Positions 17,668 to 26,431 of a DNA stretch of 64,000 nucleotides are shown piece by piece. Position numbers and translations under genes: made by a program. A model generated the notes under the pieces. The model was not told where the DNA came from, made no database searches, and saw only the letters and a list, made by a program, of their open reading frames with translations. This stretch comes from Bacillota bacterium (GTDB taxonomy: Bacteria; Bacillota; Clostridia; Acetivibrionales; DSM-1351), in contig JAEYWA010000138.1 of NCBI GenBank assembly GCA_023431385.1, positions 12,723 to 76,722 on the forward strand, written 5' to 3'. Position 1 is the stretch's first letter. The number at the start of each line of letters is the position of its first letter.

Positions 17668-17895
17668 ATGACAGGAATAATAGCTATAGCAGCGGCAATA
17701 GCAGTATTTACCGGAATTGGTGCCGGAGTTGGTATCAGTTTAGCAACAGGTAAAGCTGTTGAAAGTATTGCAAGACAGCCTGAAGCTGCTGAACAGATTA
17801 GAACAGTTGTGCTCCTTGGTGCAGTTCTTGCCGAAGCAACAGCCATCTATGGTCTTGTAGTTGCCTTGGTTCTCGTATTCTTAAAAATGGGCTAG
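17668..17895 (+). CDS. atpE: F-type ATP synthase subunit c
   Basis: 75 aa, two-helix hairpin proteolipid that forms the rotor ring of Fo. The polar loop is ARQPEA (residues 35-40) and the ion-binding carboxylate is Glu56 (GAVLAEATAIYG). In sodium-type rings such as Ilyobacter, a Gln in helix 1 and Ser after the Glu complete the site. Here those positions are Ile23 and Ala57, so a proton-binding ring is predicted. ATG 17668 follows AAGGGGGTG. A large hairpin begins 22 nt after the stop. Confidence 0.96.
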   Translation: MTGIIAIAAAIAVFTGIGAGVGISLATGKAVESIARQPEAAEQIRTVVLLGAVLAEATAIYGLVVALVLVFLKMG

Positions 17896-18285
17896 TAATG
17901 TTTACAAAGTAGTAAGTATCTGTGAAAGGTGCAAACACCGAGTGTGTTCTCCGCCTTTCACAGATATGGTAGTAAAATTATAGAGCAGGGCATAAGCCCG
18001 GGTTATGATATAAATCAGAGGTATGCCGTTCATACTCTTTCAACACCTATCTGGCTCACGATAGGTGCTTATTAATTAAATCCTGTGAGCCAGAAAGGCG
18101 AATGATACTATTATGAAAGAAAACCACTTTCAAAATAGTATGCCGCCAGCGGAATTTAGCACCGCCAGAATTTCGCACAAAAGTGCGAAAAGGCGATGTG
18201 CAAAGTATCATTTTACGCCCTATCCGGCTCACGATAGGTGCTTATTAATTAAATCCTGTGAGCCAGAAAGGCGAATGATACTTTT
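17896..18285 (+). other. Hairpin-dense 390-nt spacer between atpE and atpF
   Basis: There is no known gene in this gap. In order I see: a perfect 13-bp stem 17917-17929/17954-17966 with an inner AACAC/GTGTT stem; CATAA/TTATG (17991/18003); GTATG/CATAC (18021/18031); CACCTATC/GATAGGTG (18044/18060), which is mutually exclusive with TGGCTCAC/GTGAGCCA (18052/18085); a 14-of-15 stem 18105-18119/18127-18141; and TTTCGCAC/GTGCGAAA (18171/18183). A 57-bp segment then recurs before atpF. The middle piece 18204-18219 is complementary to both copies of GGCGAATGATACT, the second of which is next to the atpF start. It looks like a structured mRNA segment that sets atpE versus atpF expression or is a processing/stability element. 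A 59-codon frame (18113-18292) runs through it but is probably not a gene. Confidence 0.6.
18053..18115 (+). repeat. Direct repeat, copy 1 (upstream of atpF)
   Basis: 18053-18109 is identical over 57 bp to 18226-18282, and similarity continues through the following ATG (ATTATG versus TTTATG). The copies are offset by 173 bp. It contains TGGCTCAC...GTGAGCCA and AAAGGCGAATGATACT. Confidence 0.9.
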
Positions 18286-18288
18286 ATG
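18226..18288 (+). repeat. Direct repeat, copy 2, containing the atpF ribosome-binding site and start
   Basis: Second copy of the 57-bp identical repeat. It supplies AAAGG (about 18267-18271) and ends at the atpF ATG 18286. Confidence 0.9.
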
Positions 18289-18771
18289 TTGATGCCAGAG
18301 AAATATACGTTTATATTTGTTGCACTGAATCTGTTGATTTTATATTTTTTTATGCGAAAGTTTTTGTTCAAGCCTGTTACTGAGTTTATGGAGAAGCGTA
18401 AGAATTCGATTGATCAGGCTTTGAAGGATGCCGATCAGGCCAAACTTGAAGTGGCTGAGTCAAGAAAAAATTATGAAGAGCAGATAAAGAAAATCAGAGA
18501 AGAAAGCGACAGGCTTTTGAATGAAGGAAGAGCCAAAGCGATGCGTGAATATGATGAAATAATAACAAACGCAAAGAAGGATGCTCTTGCAGTTGTTGAA
18601 AAAGGACGGCAGGACATAGAACGTGAAAGAGAAGAAATGCTGCGCCAGGTTAAACAACAGATAGCTGCACTGGCTATTGCGGCTGCTTCGAAAGTTGTTC
18701 AGGCAAATATGGACACAGATTCAAACAAAAATTTGGTTGATAAATTTATAGATGAGGCAGGTGCTGCCTGA
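18286..18771 (+). CDS. atpF: F-type ATP synthase subunit b
   Basis: 161 aa. One N-terminal membrane helix (YTFIFVALNLLILYFFM) and a long charged coiled coil (about 30-150) typical of the peripheral stalk b subunit, which links Fo to F1 via delta. The start is ATG 18286 or 18292; both lie unusually far (14-20 nt) from the only purine-rich site, AAAGG, inside the direct repeat. So initiation is weak or structure-controlled. The stop codon overlaps the atpH start (TGATG). Confidence 0.95.
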   Translation: MLMPEKYTFIFVALNLLILYFFMRKFLFKPVTEFMEKRKNSIDQALKDADQAKLEVAESRKNYEEQIKKIREESDRLLNEGRAKAMREYDEIITNAKKDALAVVEKGRQDIEREREEMLRQVKQQIAALAIAAASKVVQANMDTDSNKNLVDKFIDEAGAA

Positions 18772-19298
18772 TGCCGCTTGTTGAAAAAAGATACGCCCAG
18801 GCATTACTGGAACTTTCGTTGAATGATATTAATAATGTCGTCCAGGAATTTGGTCAGTTGGTTGATTTATTTAATACTGACATACAGTTCAGGGAGTTCC
18901 TGATCGACCCGAGGGTTAAAACCGAGAAAAAACAGAGTTTTATTAGGAATGTATTCACAGACAGATTAAGTGTGAACATGCTGAACTTTGTTTTATTACT
19001 TACTGCAAAACAACGTATTGGAGAATTGCCGGGAATATATGTGCAGTTTGTACAGCTTGCTGATGAAAAGGCAAATGTACTGGATATGAAGATTATTACG
19101 GTTTCACCTTTAGAGGAACAGCAATTATTAAGTTTGAAAGAAAAGTTTTGTAAAAAATATAATGCAAGCGCAGTTAAAGTTACAGAGGTAATTGATCCTT
19201 CATTAATTGGAGGGATCAAAGTCGTCATTGGTGACCAGGTTTATGATGGAAGTATTAAAGGCAGAATTGAATCATTAACTGAACTGGTTAGTATATAA
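18771..19298 (+). CDS. atpH: F-type ATP synthase subunit delta
   Basis: 175 aa, OSCP/delta family. N-terminal helical bundle (KRYAQALLELSLN, FREFLIDPRVKTEKK) and C-terminal segment (DPSLIGGIKVVIGDQVYDGSIKGRIESL) both match the family. It caps the F1 head and binds subunit b. ATG 18771 overlaps the atpF stop by 1 nt. Confidence 0.96.
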   Translation: MPLVEKRYAQALLELSLNDINNVVQEFGQLVDLFNTDIQFREFLIDPRVKTEKKQSFIRNVFTDRLSVNMLNFVLLLTAKQRIGELPGIYVQFVQLADEKANVLDMKIITVSPLEEQQLLSLKEKFCKKYNASAVKVTEVIDPSLIGGIKVVIGDQVYDGSIKGRIESLTELVSI

Positions 19299-19330
19299 GC
19301 CGGTATCAGAGCATATGGGGTGAGAAAAGG

Positions 19331-20839
19331 ATGAGTCTTAGACCAGAAGAAATTAGCTCAATAATAAAGCAGCAAATAGAAAGCTATGGCGCTGCAGTAA
19401 AAACTGATGATGTAGGTTATGTACTTCAATCAGGTGACGGTATTGCAAGAATCTATGGCTTGCAATCATGTATGTCAGGTGAACTCCTACAGTTTGACAA
19501 TAATGTATACGGTATGGCTCTTAATCTTGAGGAAGACAATGTTGGTTGCGTTGTACTGGGAGATGACAGAGAAATAAAAGAGGGTTCAACTGTAAAGAGA
19601 ACAGGTAAGACAGTTCAGGTACCAGTAGGGAACTCTCTTATTGGCAGGGTAGTAGATCCCTTGGGAAAACCTCTTGACGGAAAAGGGGATATTGCCGCTG
19701 AAAATTTCAGACCTGTTGATTTTACCGCACCGGGGGTTATTGACAGAAAGAGTGTAAACACGCCACTTCAGACAGGTATAATGGCACTCGACGCACTTAT
19801 TCCAATCGGAAGAGGTCAGAGAGAGCTTATAGTAGGTGACAGACAGACAGGTAAGACAGCGATCGCTGTTGATACTATCATTAATCAGAAGGGTAAGGAT
19901 GTTATTTGCGTATACGTTGCTATAGGACAAAAAGCATCTACCGTTTCAGGTATAGTCAATACTCTCGAAAGGTTCGGGGCTATGGAATATACAATAATTG
20001 TTTCTTCAACTGCCAGTGATACTGCTTCAGTTCAATATCTGGCTCCTTATTCAGGGTGTGCTATGGCAGAAGAATTCATGTACAATCAGAACAAAGATGT
20101 ATTAATTATTTACGATGATCTATCAAAGCATGCCGTTGCATACAGAGCAATGTCATTGCTTCTTAAAAGACCGCCGGGAAGAGAAGCTTACCCCGGGGAT
20201 GTATTCTACCTGCATTCAAGATTACTTGAAAGAGCTGCAAAACTAAGCGACGAGTTGGGTGGAGGCTCAATTACCGCGCTTCCTATTATTGAAACTTTAG
20301 CAGGAGACGTATCTGCGTACATTCCTACCAATGTTATCTCAATAACAGACGGACAGATATATCTTGAATCAGAGTTATTTAATGCGGGACAGAGACCGGC
20401 TGTCAATGTTGGTTTGTCGGTATCACGTGTTGGTGGTTCTGCCCAGATAAAGGCAATGAGAAAAATTGCAGGCCCTCTGAGAATCAATCTGGCACAGTAT
20501 AGAGAGCTTGAGGCTTTTGCACAGTTTGGTTCCGACCTTGACAAAGCTACCCGAGATAAGCTGATACAGGGTGAAAGATTGGTGGAAACCCTCAAACAGC
20601 CTTTGTATGCAACTTTACCAGTAGAAGAGCAGGTAATGATTCTATTCGCTTCTACAAAAGGTTATCTGATGGACTTGCCTGTTAACAAGGTCCGCAAATT
20701 TAACCAGGGGCTGATTGAGTTCGTTAAGGAAAAATACCCTAAAATACTTTCAAGTATTTCTGAAACAGGGGATATAAGTGATGAAGTAATGAAGCTTATG
20801 CAAACTGCTATTGAAGAGTTCAAGGGTCAGTTTGTTTAA
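19331..20839 (+). CDS. atpA: F-type ATP synthase subunit alpha
   Basis: 502 aa. Walker A is GDRQTGKTA (about residues 169-177), and IIYDDLSKHAVAYR and the alpha signature PAVNVGLSVSRVGGSAQ are present. Non-catalytic nucleotide-binding subunit of F1. Start ATG 19331 after GGGGTGAGAAAAGG. The length is the usual one and there is no sign of damage. Confidence 0.98.
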   Translation: MSLRPEEISSIIKQQIESYGAAVKTDDVGYVLQSGDGIARIYGLQSCMSGELLQFDNNVYGMALNLEEDNVGCVVLGDDREIKEGSTVKRTGKTVQVPVGNSLIGRVVDPLGKPLDGKGDIAAENFRPVDFTAPGVIDRKSVNTPLQTGIMALDALIPIGRGQRELIVGDRQTGKTAIAVDTIINQKGKDVICVYVAIGQKASTVSGIVNTLERFGAMEYTIIVSSTASDTASVQYLAPYSGCAMAEEFMYNQNKDVLIIYDDLSKHAVAYRAMSLLLKRPPGREAYPGDVFYLHSRLLERAAKLSDELGGGSITALPIIETLAGDVSAYIPTNVISITDGQIYLESELFNAGQRPAVNVGLSVSRVGGSAQIKAMRKIAGPLRINLAQYRELEAFAQFGSDLDKATRDKLIQGERLVETLKQPLYATLPVEEQVMILFASTKGYLMDLPVNKVRKFNQGLIEFVKEKYPKILSSISETGDISDEVMKLMQTAIEEFKGQFV

Positions 20840-20866
20840 TAAATTAAAGAAACGGCGGGTTATCAT

Positions 20867-21751
20867 ATGGCAAATAATATGCGTGAAATTAAGTTGCGTA
20901 TTAAAAGTATTAATCAGATGCGGCAAATAACCAAGGCCATGAAGTTGATATCAGCGTCAAAGCTAAAGAAGGCAAGAGCGCAACTGGAAGAAACCCTTCC
21001 ATATTTTAGCAAGGTTAGAGAAACTATTGCAGAAATACTTGCACATAGTGGAGATGTTGAAAGCAGATATTTTAATATCAATAACAAGCAGCTGGGAGGC
21101 AAGAAGGCTTATATAATAATGACCGGTGACAAGGGCTTGGCAGGTGGCTATAACAGTAATATCAAAAAACTTGCTGAGCAGGCCATAGGACAGGACAAGG
21201 ATAATGCATTGCTGCTTGTAGCCGGAAATTCAGGAAGGTCTTATTTTGTAAAGAAAAACTACAAAGTTCATACTGAATTTGATTATGCCGTACAAAATCC
21301 TACAGTTTATAGGGCCAGAGAAATTGCAGAAATCATTCTCGACCTGTATGACAAAAATGAGGTTGACGAGGTTTTTGTAGTATATACCAAGATGGTATCA
21401 GCTATTTCTCTTGAGCCTAAGCTACTGAAATTATTGCCTCTCGAAATCGGTGCCCTACGTGAAGATGTTAATTCCGAGGACATCAAAATTGACGAGCAGA
21501 TTAAGTACGAGCCATCTTCTTCAGTGGTGCTGAATGTTCTGATACCTCAGTATATAAAAGGTGTAGTTTACGGAGTTTTTGTTGAAGCGTTTACAAGTGA
21601 ACAGAATGCACGAATGACAGCAATGGACAACGCAACGAAAAATGCTGATGAGATGCTTTCAAAACTAAATTTATACTATAACAGAGCCAGACAGGCCGCT
21701 ATTACTCAGGAAATCTCCGAAATTGTGGGCGGCGCGGCAGCTTTGAAATAA
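20867..21751 (+). CDS. atpG: F-type ATP synthase subunit gamma
   Basis: 294 aa. N-terminal coiled-coil helix (MREIKLRIKSINQMRQITKA, then MKLISASKLKKAR) and C-terminal helix (ASEQNARMTAMDNATKNADEM-like, ending TQEISEIVGGAAAL) form the central rotating shaft. The GDKGLAGGYN segment marks the Rossmann-like middle domain. Start ATG 20867. Confidence 0.97.
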   Translation: MANNMREIKLRIKSINQMRQITKAMKLISASKLKKARAQLEETLPYFSKVRETIAEILAHSGDVESRYFNINNKQLGGKKAYIIMTGDKGLAGGYNSNIKKLAEQAIGQDKDNALLLVAGNSGRSYFVKKNYKVHTEFDYAVQNPTVYRAREIAEIILDLYDKNEVDEVFVVYTKMVSAISLEPKLLKLLPLEIGALREDVNSEDIKIDEQIKYEPSSSVVLNVLIPQYIKGVVYGVFVEAFTSEQNARMTAMDNATKNADEMLSKLNLYYNRARQAAITQEISEIVGGAAALK

Positions 21752-21819
21752 ATGTAATTGAAAAAATCAAGTATTTAATTATATAATTGCGTGATTTACA
21801 TGCAGATGGGAGTGAGAGT

Positions 21820-23229
21820 ATGGCTGGAAGTACAGGATTCATAGTACAGGTTATCGGACCGGTACTTGATATCAGATTTGAAAATAGCACATTGCCCAAC
21901 ATATATAATGCAATCAGAATACCCATTAAAACCGACTCGGGTGACAGCGTTATAACTGCTGAGGTAATGCAGCATCTGGGAAATGATACAGTGAGATGTG
22001 TTGCCATGTCTTCTACAGATGGACTGATCAGAGGTATGGAAGCTATAGATACCGGAGATGCGATAAAGGTACCTGTTGGAAAAGAGGTTTTAGGAAGAAT
22101 ATTCAATGTATTGGGTGAACCGGTAGATAAAAAGGGTGAGGTAACACCAACAGATTATTATCCCATACACAGACCGGCACCTGCCTTTGAGGAGCAAAGG
22201 CCGTCCACTGAAATTCTTGAAACAGGTATAAAGGTTGTTGACCTGCTTGCGCCATACGCTAAGGGTGGTAAAATAGGATTGTTCGGAGGTGCCGGAGTTG
22301 GTAAGACCGTTCTCATTATGGAGTTGATTAGAAATATAGCAACTGAGCACGGTGGTTACTCGGTATTTACCGGTGTTGGTGAAAGAACCAGAGAAGGTAA
22401 TGATCTCTGGCACGATATGAATGATTCAGGAGTTATAGATAAAACTGCCATGGTTTTCGGACAGATGAACGAGCCCCCTGGAGCAAGAATGAGAGTCGGC
22501 TTGTCCGGTCTTACAATGGCCGAGTATTTTAGAGATCAGATGGGACAGGATGTACTGCTGTTCATTGATAATATATTCAGATTTGTTCAGGCCGGTTCGG
22601 AAGTTTCAGCCCTTCTGGGTAGAATTCCGTCAGCGGTTGGTTATCAGCCTACGTTGGCAACAGATGTTGGAACTTTACAGGAAAGAATTGCGTCAACAAC
22701 CAAGGGTTCTATTACCTCGGTTCAAGCAGTTTATGTACCTGCCGATGACCTGACTGACCCAGCACCTGCTACAACCTTCGCACATTTGGATGCTACTACG
22801 GTTTTAAGCAGAGATATAGTTGCCATGGGTATTTATCCTGCGGTTGACCCTCTTGATTCAACCTCAAGAATCCTTGATCCCAAGATTTTAGGTGAAGAAC
22901 ATTATTCAGTTGCCAGAAGGGTTCAGGAAATATTACAGAGAAATAAAGAATTACAGGATATAATTGCAATACTTGGTATGGATGAACTCCCTGAGGAGGA
23001 CAAATTAACAGTATTCAGAGCCAGAAGAATACAGAGATATTTGTCACAGCCTTTCTTTGTTGGAGAACAGTTTACCGGCTACAAAGGTAAGTATGTACCA
23101 CTCAAGGAAACAATAAGAGGGTTCAAAGAAATTATAGATGGTAAGATGGATCATATACCTGAAGCTGCCTTCTTTATGAAGGGGAATATAGATGAAGTAT
23201 ATGAAGCAGCCAGGGAAATGGAAGAATAA
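21820..23229 (+). CDS. atpD: F-type ATP synthase subunit beta
   Basis: 469 aa from ATG 21820, which follows GGGAGTGAG; an in-frame TTG at 21787 would add 11 residues and is unlikely. Catalytic subunit of F1. Walker A is GGAGVGKTVL, the catalytic Glu lies in GVGERTREGNDL, Walker B is DVLLFIDNIFRF, and the ATPase signature region PAVDPLDSTSR is present. The length is the usual one. Confidence 0.98.
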   Translation: MAGSTGFIVQVIGPVLDIRFENSTLPNIYNAIRIPIKTDSGDSVITAEVMQHLGNDTVRCVAMSSTDGLIRGMEAIDTGDAIKVPVGKEVLGRIFNVLGEPVDKKGEVTPTDYYPIHRPAPAFEEQRPSTEILETGIKVVDLLAPYAKGGKIGLFGGAGVGKTVLIMELIRNIATEHGGYSVFTGVGERTREGNDLWHDMNDSGVIDKTAMVFGQMNEPPGARMRVGLSGLTMAEYFRDQMGQDVLLFIDNIFRFVQAGSEVSALLGRIPSAVGYQPTLATDVGTLQERIASTTKGSITSVQAVYVPADDLTDPAPATTFAHLDATTVLSRDIVAMGIYPAVDPLDSTSRILDPKILGEEHYSVARRVQEILQRNKELQDIIAILGMDELPEEDKLTVFRARRIQRYLSQPFFVGEQFTGYKGKYVPLKETIRGFKEIIDGKMDHIPEAAFFMKGNIDEVYEAAREMEE

Positions 23230-23273
23230 TTTCTTTTAACCCTTTCCAGTTTAGTTGGGTTGCTCAGAAACAC

Positions 23274-23379
23274 GCAGTGTTTTGTCGAAGGGGGCCGTAG
23301 TGCCCCTAGCGAACAAGATAATTTGCCAGCAAAGACAGAGTAATTGGCATTACACATGTTTTGCGAAGCAAATTTCTTA
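23274..23379 (+). repeat. Dispersed structured repeat, copy A (between atpD and atpC)
   Basis: About 106 bp that recurs at 45662-45771. The shared core includes GTCGAAGGGGGC, TAGCGAACAAGATAATTTGC and AGCAAAGACAG, and the shared tail is TTGC-AAGCAAATTTCTT. Internal pairings are GGGGC/GCCCC (near 23290/23302) and AATTTGC/GCAAATT (near 23321/23368). It fills the atpD-atpC gap just before the atpC ribosome-binding site. Confidence 0.8.
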
Positions 23380-23400
23380 CTGTTTATGGAGGATAACGAA

Positions 23401-23799
23401 ATGTCCACATTTATTTTGGAAGTTATTACACCGGGAAGAAAATTCTTTTCTGGAGAAGCGGAATGTGTAATCTTTAGGTCAATTGACGGTGAAATGGGAG
23501 TTCTAGCAAAACATGCGCCAACCGTAACAACTGTTAACGTCGGACCTTTAAAAATAAAGGCTGACGGTAAGTGGATAGAAGCTGTTGTAACCAATGGTTT
23601 TGCCAAAATCATGCCCGATAAGGTAGTTATAATGGCTGATACTGCCGAGTACCCAGAAGAGATTGATGTCAATCGTGCAAAGGCGGCCAAGCAGCGTGCC
23701 GAAGAAAAACTACAAAGACAGCTGAGTCAGTTGGAATATATGCGTTCAAAGGCTGCTCTAGCAAGAGCAATGGAAAGAATTAAAGCTACAAGCAAGTAA
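23401..23799 (+). CDS. atpC: F-type ATP synthase subunit epsilon
   Basis: 132 aa from ATG 23401, preceded by TGGAGG; the open frame starting at 23344 runs through the repeat and is not used. N-terminal beta-sandwich (FILEVITPGRKFFSGEAEC, DGEMGVLAKHAPTV) and C-terminal helical hairpin (EIDVNRAKAAKQRAEEKL) match epsilon, the regulatory subunit on the central stalk. Last gene of the operon. Unusually, about 170 nt separate it from atpD because of the inserted repeat. Confidence 0.95.
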   Translation: MSTFILEVITPGRKFFSGEAECVIFRSIDGEMGVLAKHAPTVTTVNVGPLKIKADGKWIEAVVTNGFAKIMPDKVVIMADTAEYPEEIDVNRAKAAKQRAEEKLQRQLSQLEYMRSKAALARAMERIKATSK

Positions 23800-23820
23800 A
23801 TACTTCGATAGAGGTTTGCA

Positions 23821-23863
23821 GACCCAAAACACCCCGCCCGCGAAAGGCGGGGTGTTTTGGGTC
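23821..23863 (+). terminator. Strong hairpin at the end of the atp operon
   Basis: Perfect 18-bp stem: left arm 23821-23838 (GACCCAAAACACCCCGCC), 7-nt loop, right arm 23846-23863. No T run follows, but the right arm itself contains TGTTTTGGG. Confidence 0.8.
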
Positions 23864-23909
23864 TGAGAGGAGTTTGAAAAGAAGATGCCGCGATGTAAAT
23901 CCGAAGCTC

Positions 23910-23937
23910 TAATATCCTACCCACATTTTGCCGATAT
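23910..23937 (+). promoter_or_regulatory. Sigma-D-type promoter candidate before the first SLH gene
   Basis: TAAT (23910-23913), 16 nt, GCCGATAT (23930-23937). The -10 equals the sigma-D/sigma-28 consensus and the -35 matches 3 of 4 (TAAA). It lies about 75 nt before TTG 24013. Confidence 0.55.
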
Positions 23938-24012
23938 AAATATATAGGTTATAAGTAATTTAGGGTAACTTCAACAAAACGATTGTGGTTTAATTACGGG
24001 AGGTATGAGTAA

Positions 24013-26379
24013 TTGATTATACTTAAGAGAAATAAGCAAAAAGAATTAAGAAACAGATTTTCAAAAAATATAAGGAGATTTTCATTTTTACTGATATTTG
24101 CATTGCTCCTGCAGAGCTTTGCTTTATTTGGTGTAGTCCGTGGTGAAGCTATGTCGGAGCTGACTGTTACTGTTATCAACAGTAATAAGGTAAAGCTTAA
24201 TTGGATTGATAATTATTCCGATGAGAAAAGTTATATCGTAGAAAAAAAAGTGGATAACGGAACTTTTATGAAGATTTCCAGAGGTGCAAATTCAGAAGAA
24301 TTTATTGATACTTCCGTCAACCCTAATCATTCATATACCTATCGGATAAAAGTTGTTGACTCAGCAAACTATACAAATGAATATACAGAAGAGGTAACCT
24401 TACGTACAACTGATGTGGAAAAGCCTAATTCATTGAAGGTTACTGTTGTTTCGAGTGATCAAATAGATTTGAAATGGAGCTATCCTGACAATAAATCCTA
24501 TAGTACGGTAATTGAAAAAAGGGAATATGGAGCAACTGAATGGTATCCAGTTGTTACTGTACCCGCTGGACAGTTCTCTTTTAGCGATAGAAATGTACAA
24601 TCTGGTGTAACATATTATTACAAAGTTCGTTCAGTTTTTGTAGAAAATATAAAGTCCAGTTCATTTCCTGATGAAGACAGGGGATACAGCTCCAGCCCGC
24701 TTTTAGAAAAGCCAACAGATTTATACGGCTTTGCAAAATCTCGATATGAAATTCAAATTGAATGGACAGATATCAATAATGCAGCAACCTATCTAATCCA
24801 GAGAAAGTCACCAGATGAAAGTACTTTTAAGACTATTGGAGTAGTTCCAAACAATGTAAATGTATATGTTGATGTAAATGACAGTTCAAGCCCCATTAAG
24901 CCTAACACAGTTTATACATATCGAATTCAGGCAATATCGGGTAACAGCTACTCGGAATACTCTGATTTGTTGAGTGTAACCAGTACTTTTATTACGGCTC
25001 CGGAGGCATTGGCAGCTACCTGTTCTGACGGAACAAAAGTAAATCTAAACTGGAAAGATTTAAGCGACGGAGAAACAGGATTTGAAATTTGGCGAAAAGC
25101 TGCATCAGAAGCAGAGTGGACTTTATATGACAATGTAGGCAGAAATACAACTAGTTACATAGATTTGGGTGTTGCACCACAAACTTCATATACTTATAAA
25201 GTCAGAGCAAAGATCAACGATTACAACGTTTTTTCAAACTTCACAGACCAAGCCAATATTTGGATTACCAGCATAAGTGCACCTACAAATTTATTTTATA
25301 CCGTCAATCAGCTGAACGAGATTGAATTGAGCTGGGAGGATTCCAGCGGAGCTGAAACCGGATTTAAAGTGGAAAGAAGAGAAGGGGAGTTTGGCCAATG
25401 GAAGCAAATAGCTGCATTATCTCCTAATACTGAAAAGTATACCGACAAACGGATAAATAAAACAAAGGTGTATTACTATAGAATTCAAGGTTATGACGCC
25501 GCAAATTCTATCGGATATAGCAATGAAATCATGGTTTCGCTTCAGAATCCCGGAAAGCCTACAGAGCTTCAAGCTAAAATTATCTCGACAAATGAGATTA
25601 AATTGACTTGGAAAGATAATTCTTATCAGGAAAAAGAATTTGTTATAGAGGTTAAGCAGTTTAGCAATTTTAGAGAATTGGGCAGAGTTAGCGCCAATAC
25701 TACCGTATATATGCATAGTGGGATACTGTCCGAAGGTACTTTTACATACCGCGTCAAGGCTATAAATGGAACTGTACAAAGTGAATACTCAAATGAAGCA
25801 GTTGCTGTTGTAAGTAAGAAGGTCACCTATACAGATTTGGGGAAGGTACCCTGGGCAATTGCTGCAATTGATGGTCTGGCCGGCAAAAAGGTATTCGATG
25901 CCAAGGCTGGTTCGAAATTTTATCCAGAGCAGAGTATTACAAAGGGAGAGTATTGTGCAATTCTTGTAAGAGGTTTTGAGCTTGGAACCGTCGCGGCTGG
26001 AAGATATGCAGATGTTACATCCAAACACAAATACTATAAGGAAATAATGATAGCCTCTAAAAACGGGATAATATCCAGTGACAAGAATAATAAAATTTTT
26101 CCCGACCAGCTTATTACAAGAGAGCAAGCTGGAGTAATGCTTGCATTAGCTTTAAAAATAAGCGGCAAGCCATTACCGGAACAAGACATCAGTGTACTTA
26201 AGCAATTTGCAGATTACAAGCAGATTTCTGAGGAGGCAGCAGAAGGAATAGCAGCTGTGTGTGGGGCTGGTATCCTTACAGGAAGAGAAGATAAGGGTAA
26301 AGTCTATTTAAAGATTTCAAACAATGTGACTAGAGCCGAGGCTGCTGTTATGGTATATAAGGCTTTAACCCTTCTATAA
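24013..26379 (+). CDS. Exported protein with six fibronectin-III-like domains and C-terminal SLH domains
   Basis: 788 aa, start TTG 24013 with GGGAGGT upstream (the ATG at 24005 hits a stop after three codons). Basic N-terminus, then a signal peptide helix (FLLIFALLLQSFALFGVV, about residues 24-43). Residues about 47-608 form six FN3-like repeats of about 90 aa, each with a W near the start and a Y-x-Y-R/K-V/I strand (for example SYTYRIKVVD, TYYYKVRSV, VYTYRIQAI). The last about 175 residues hold three SLH units (YTDLGKVPWAIAAIDGLAGK, YADVTSKHKYYKEIMIASKNG, FADYKQISEEAAEGIAAVCG). SLH domains bind secondary cell-wall polysaccharide, so this is a surface protein. No enzyme domain is visible. 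The 3330-aa gene follows after 52 nt, probably in the same operon. Confidence 0.88.
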   Translation: MIILKRNKQKELRNRFSKNIRRFSFLLIFALLLQSFALFGVVRGEAMSELTVTVINSNKVKLNWIDNYSDEKSYIVEKKVDNGTFMKISRGANSEEFIDTSVNPNHSYTYRIKVVDSANYTNEYTEEVTLRTTDVEKPNSLKVTVVSSDQIDLKWSYPDNKSYSTVIEKREYGATEWYPVVTVPAGQFSFSDRNVQSGVTYYYKVRSVFVENIKSSSFPDEDRGYSSSPLLEKPTDLYGFAKSRYEIQIEWTDINNAATYLIQRKSPDESTFKTIGVVPNNVNVYVDVNDSSSPIKPNTVYTYRIQAISGNSYSEYSDLLSVTSTFITAPEALAATCSDGTKVNLNWKDLSDGETGFEIWRKAASEAEWTLYDNVGRNTTSYIDLGVAPQTSYTYKVRAKINDYNVFSNFTDQANIWITSISAPTNLFYTVNQLNEIELSWEDSSGAETGFKVERREGEFGQWKQIAALSPNTEKYTDKRINKTKVYYYRIQGYDAANSIGYSNEIMVSLQNPGKPTELQAKIISTNEIKLTWKDNSYQEKEFVIEVKQFSNFRELGRVSANTTVYMHSGILSEGTFTYRVKAINGTVQSEYSNEAVAVVSKKVTYTDLGKVPWAIAAIDGLAGKKVFDAKAGSKFYPEQSITKGEYCAILVRGFELGTVAAGRYADVTSKHKYYKEIMIASKNGIISSDKNNKIFPDQLITREQAGVMLALALKISGKPLPEQDISVLKQFADYKQISEEAAEGIAAVCGAGILTGREDKGKVYLKISNNVTRAEAAVMVYKALTLL

Positions 26380-26431
26380 CTGGTATAGCATGGAATTGGT
26401 TTAAATTCTATTGGATTGAGGAGCAGAACTG

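Noticed and set aside
18113..18292. 59-codon frame through the atpE-atpF spacer
   Set aside because: It runs through hairpins and both repeats, lacks resemblance to any protein, and overlaps the atpF start. It is better explained as a structured RNA.
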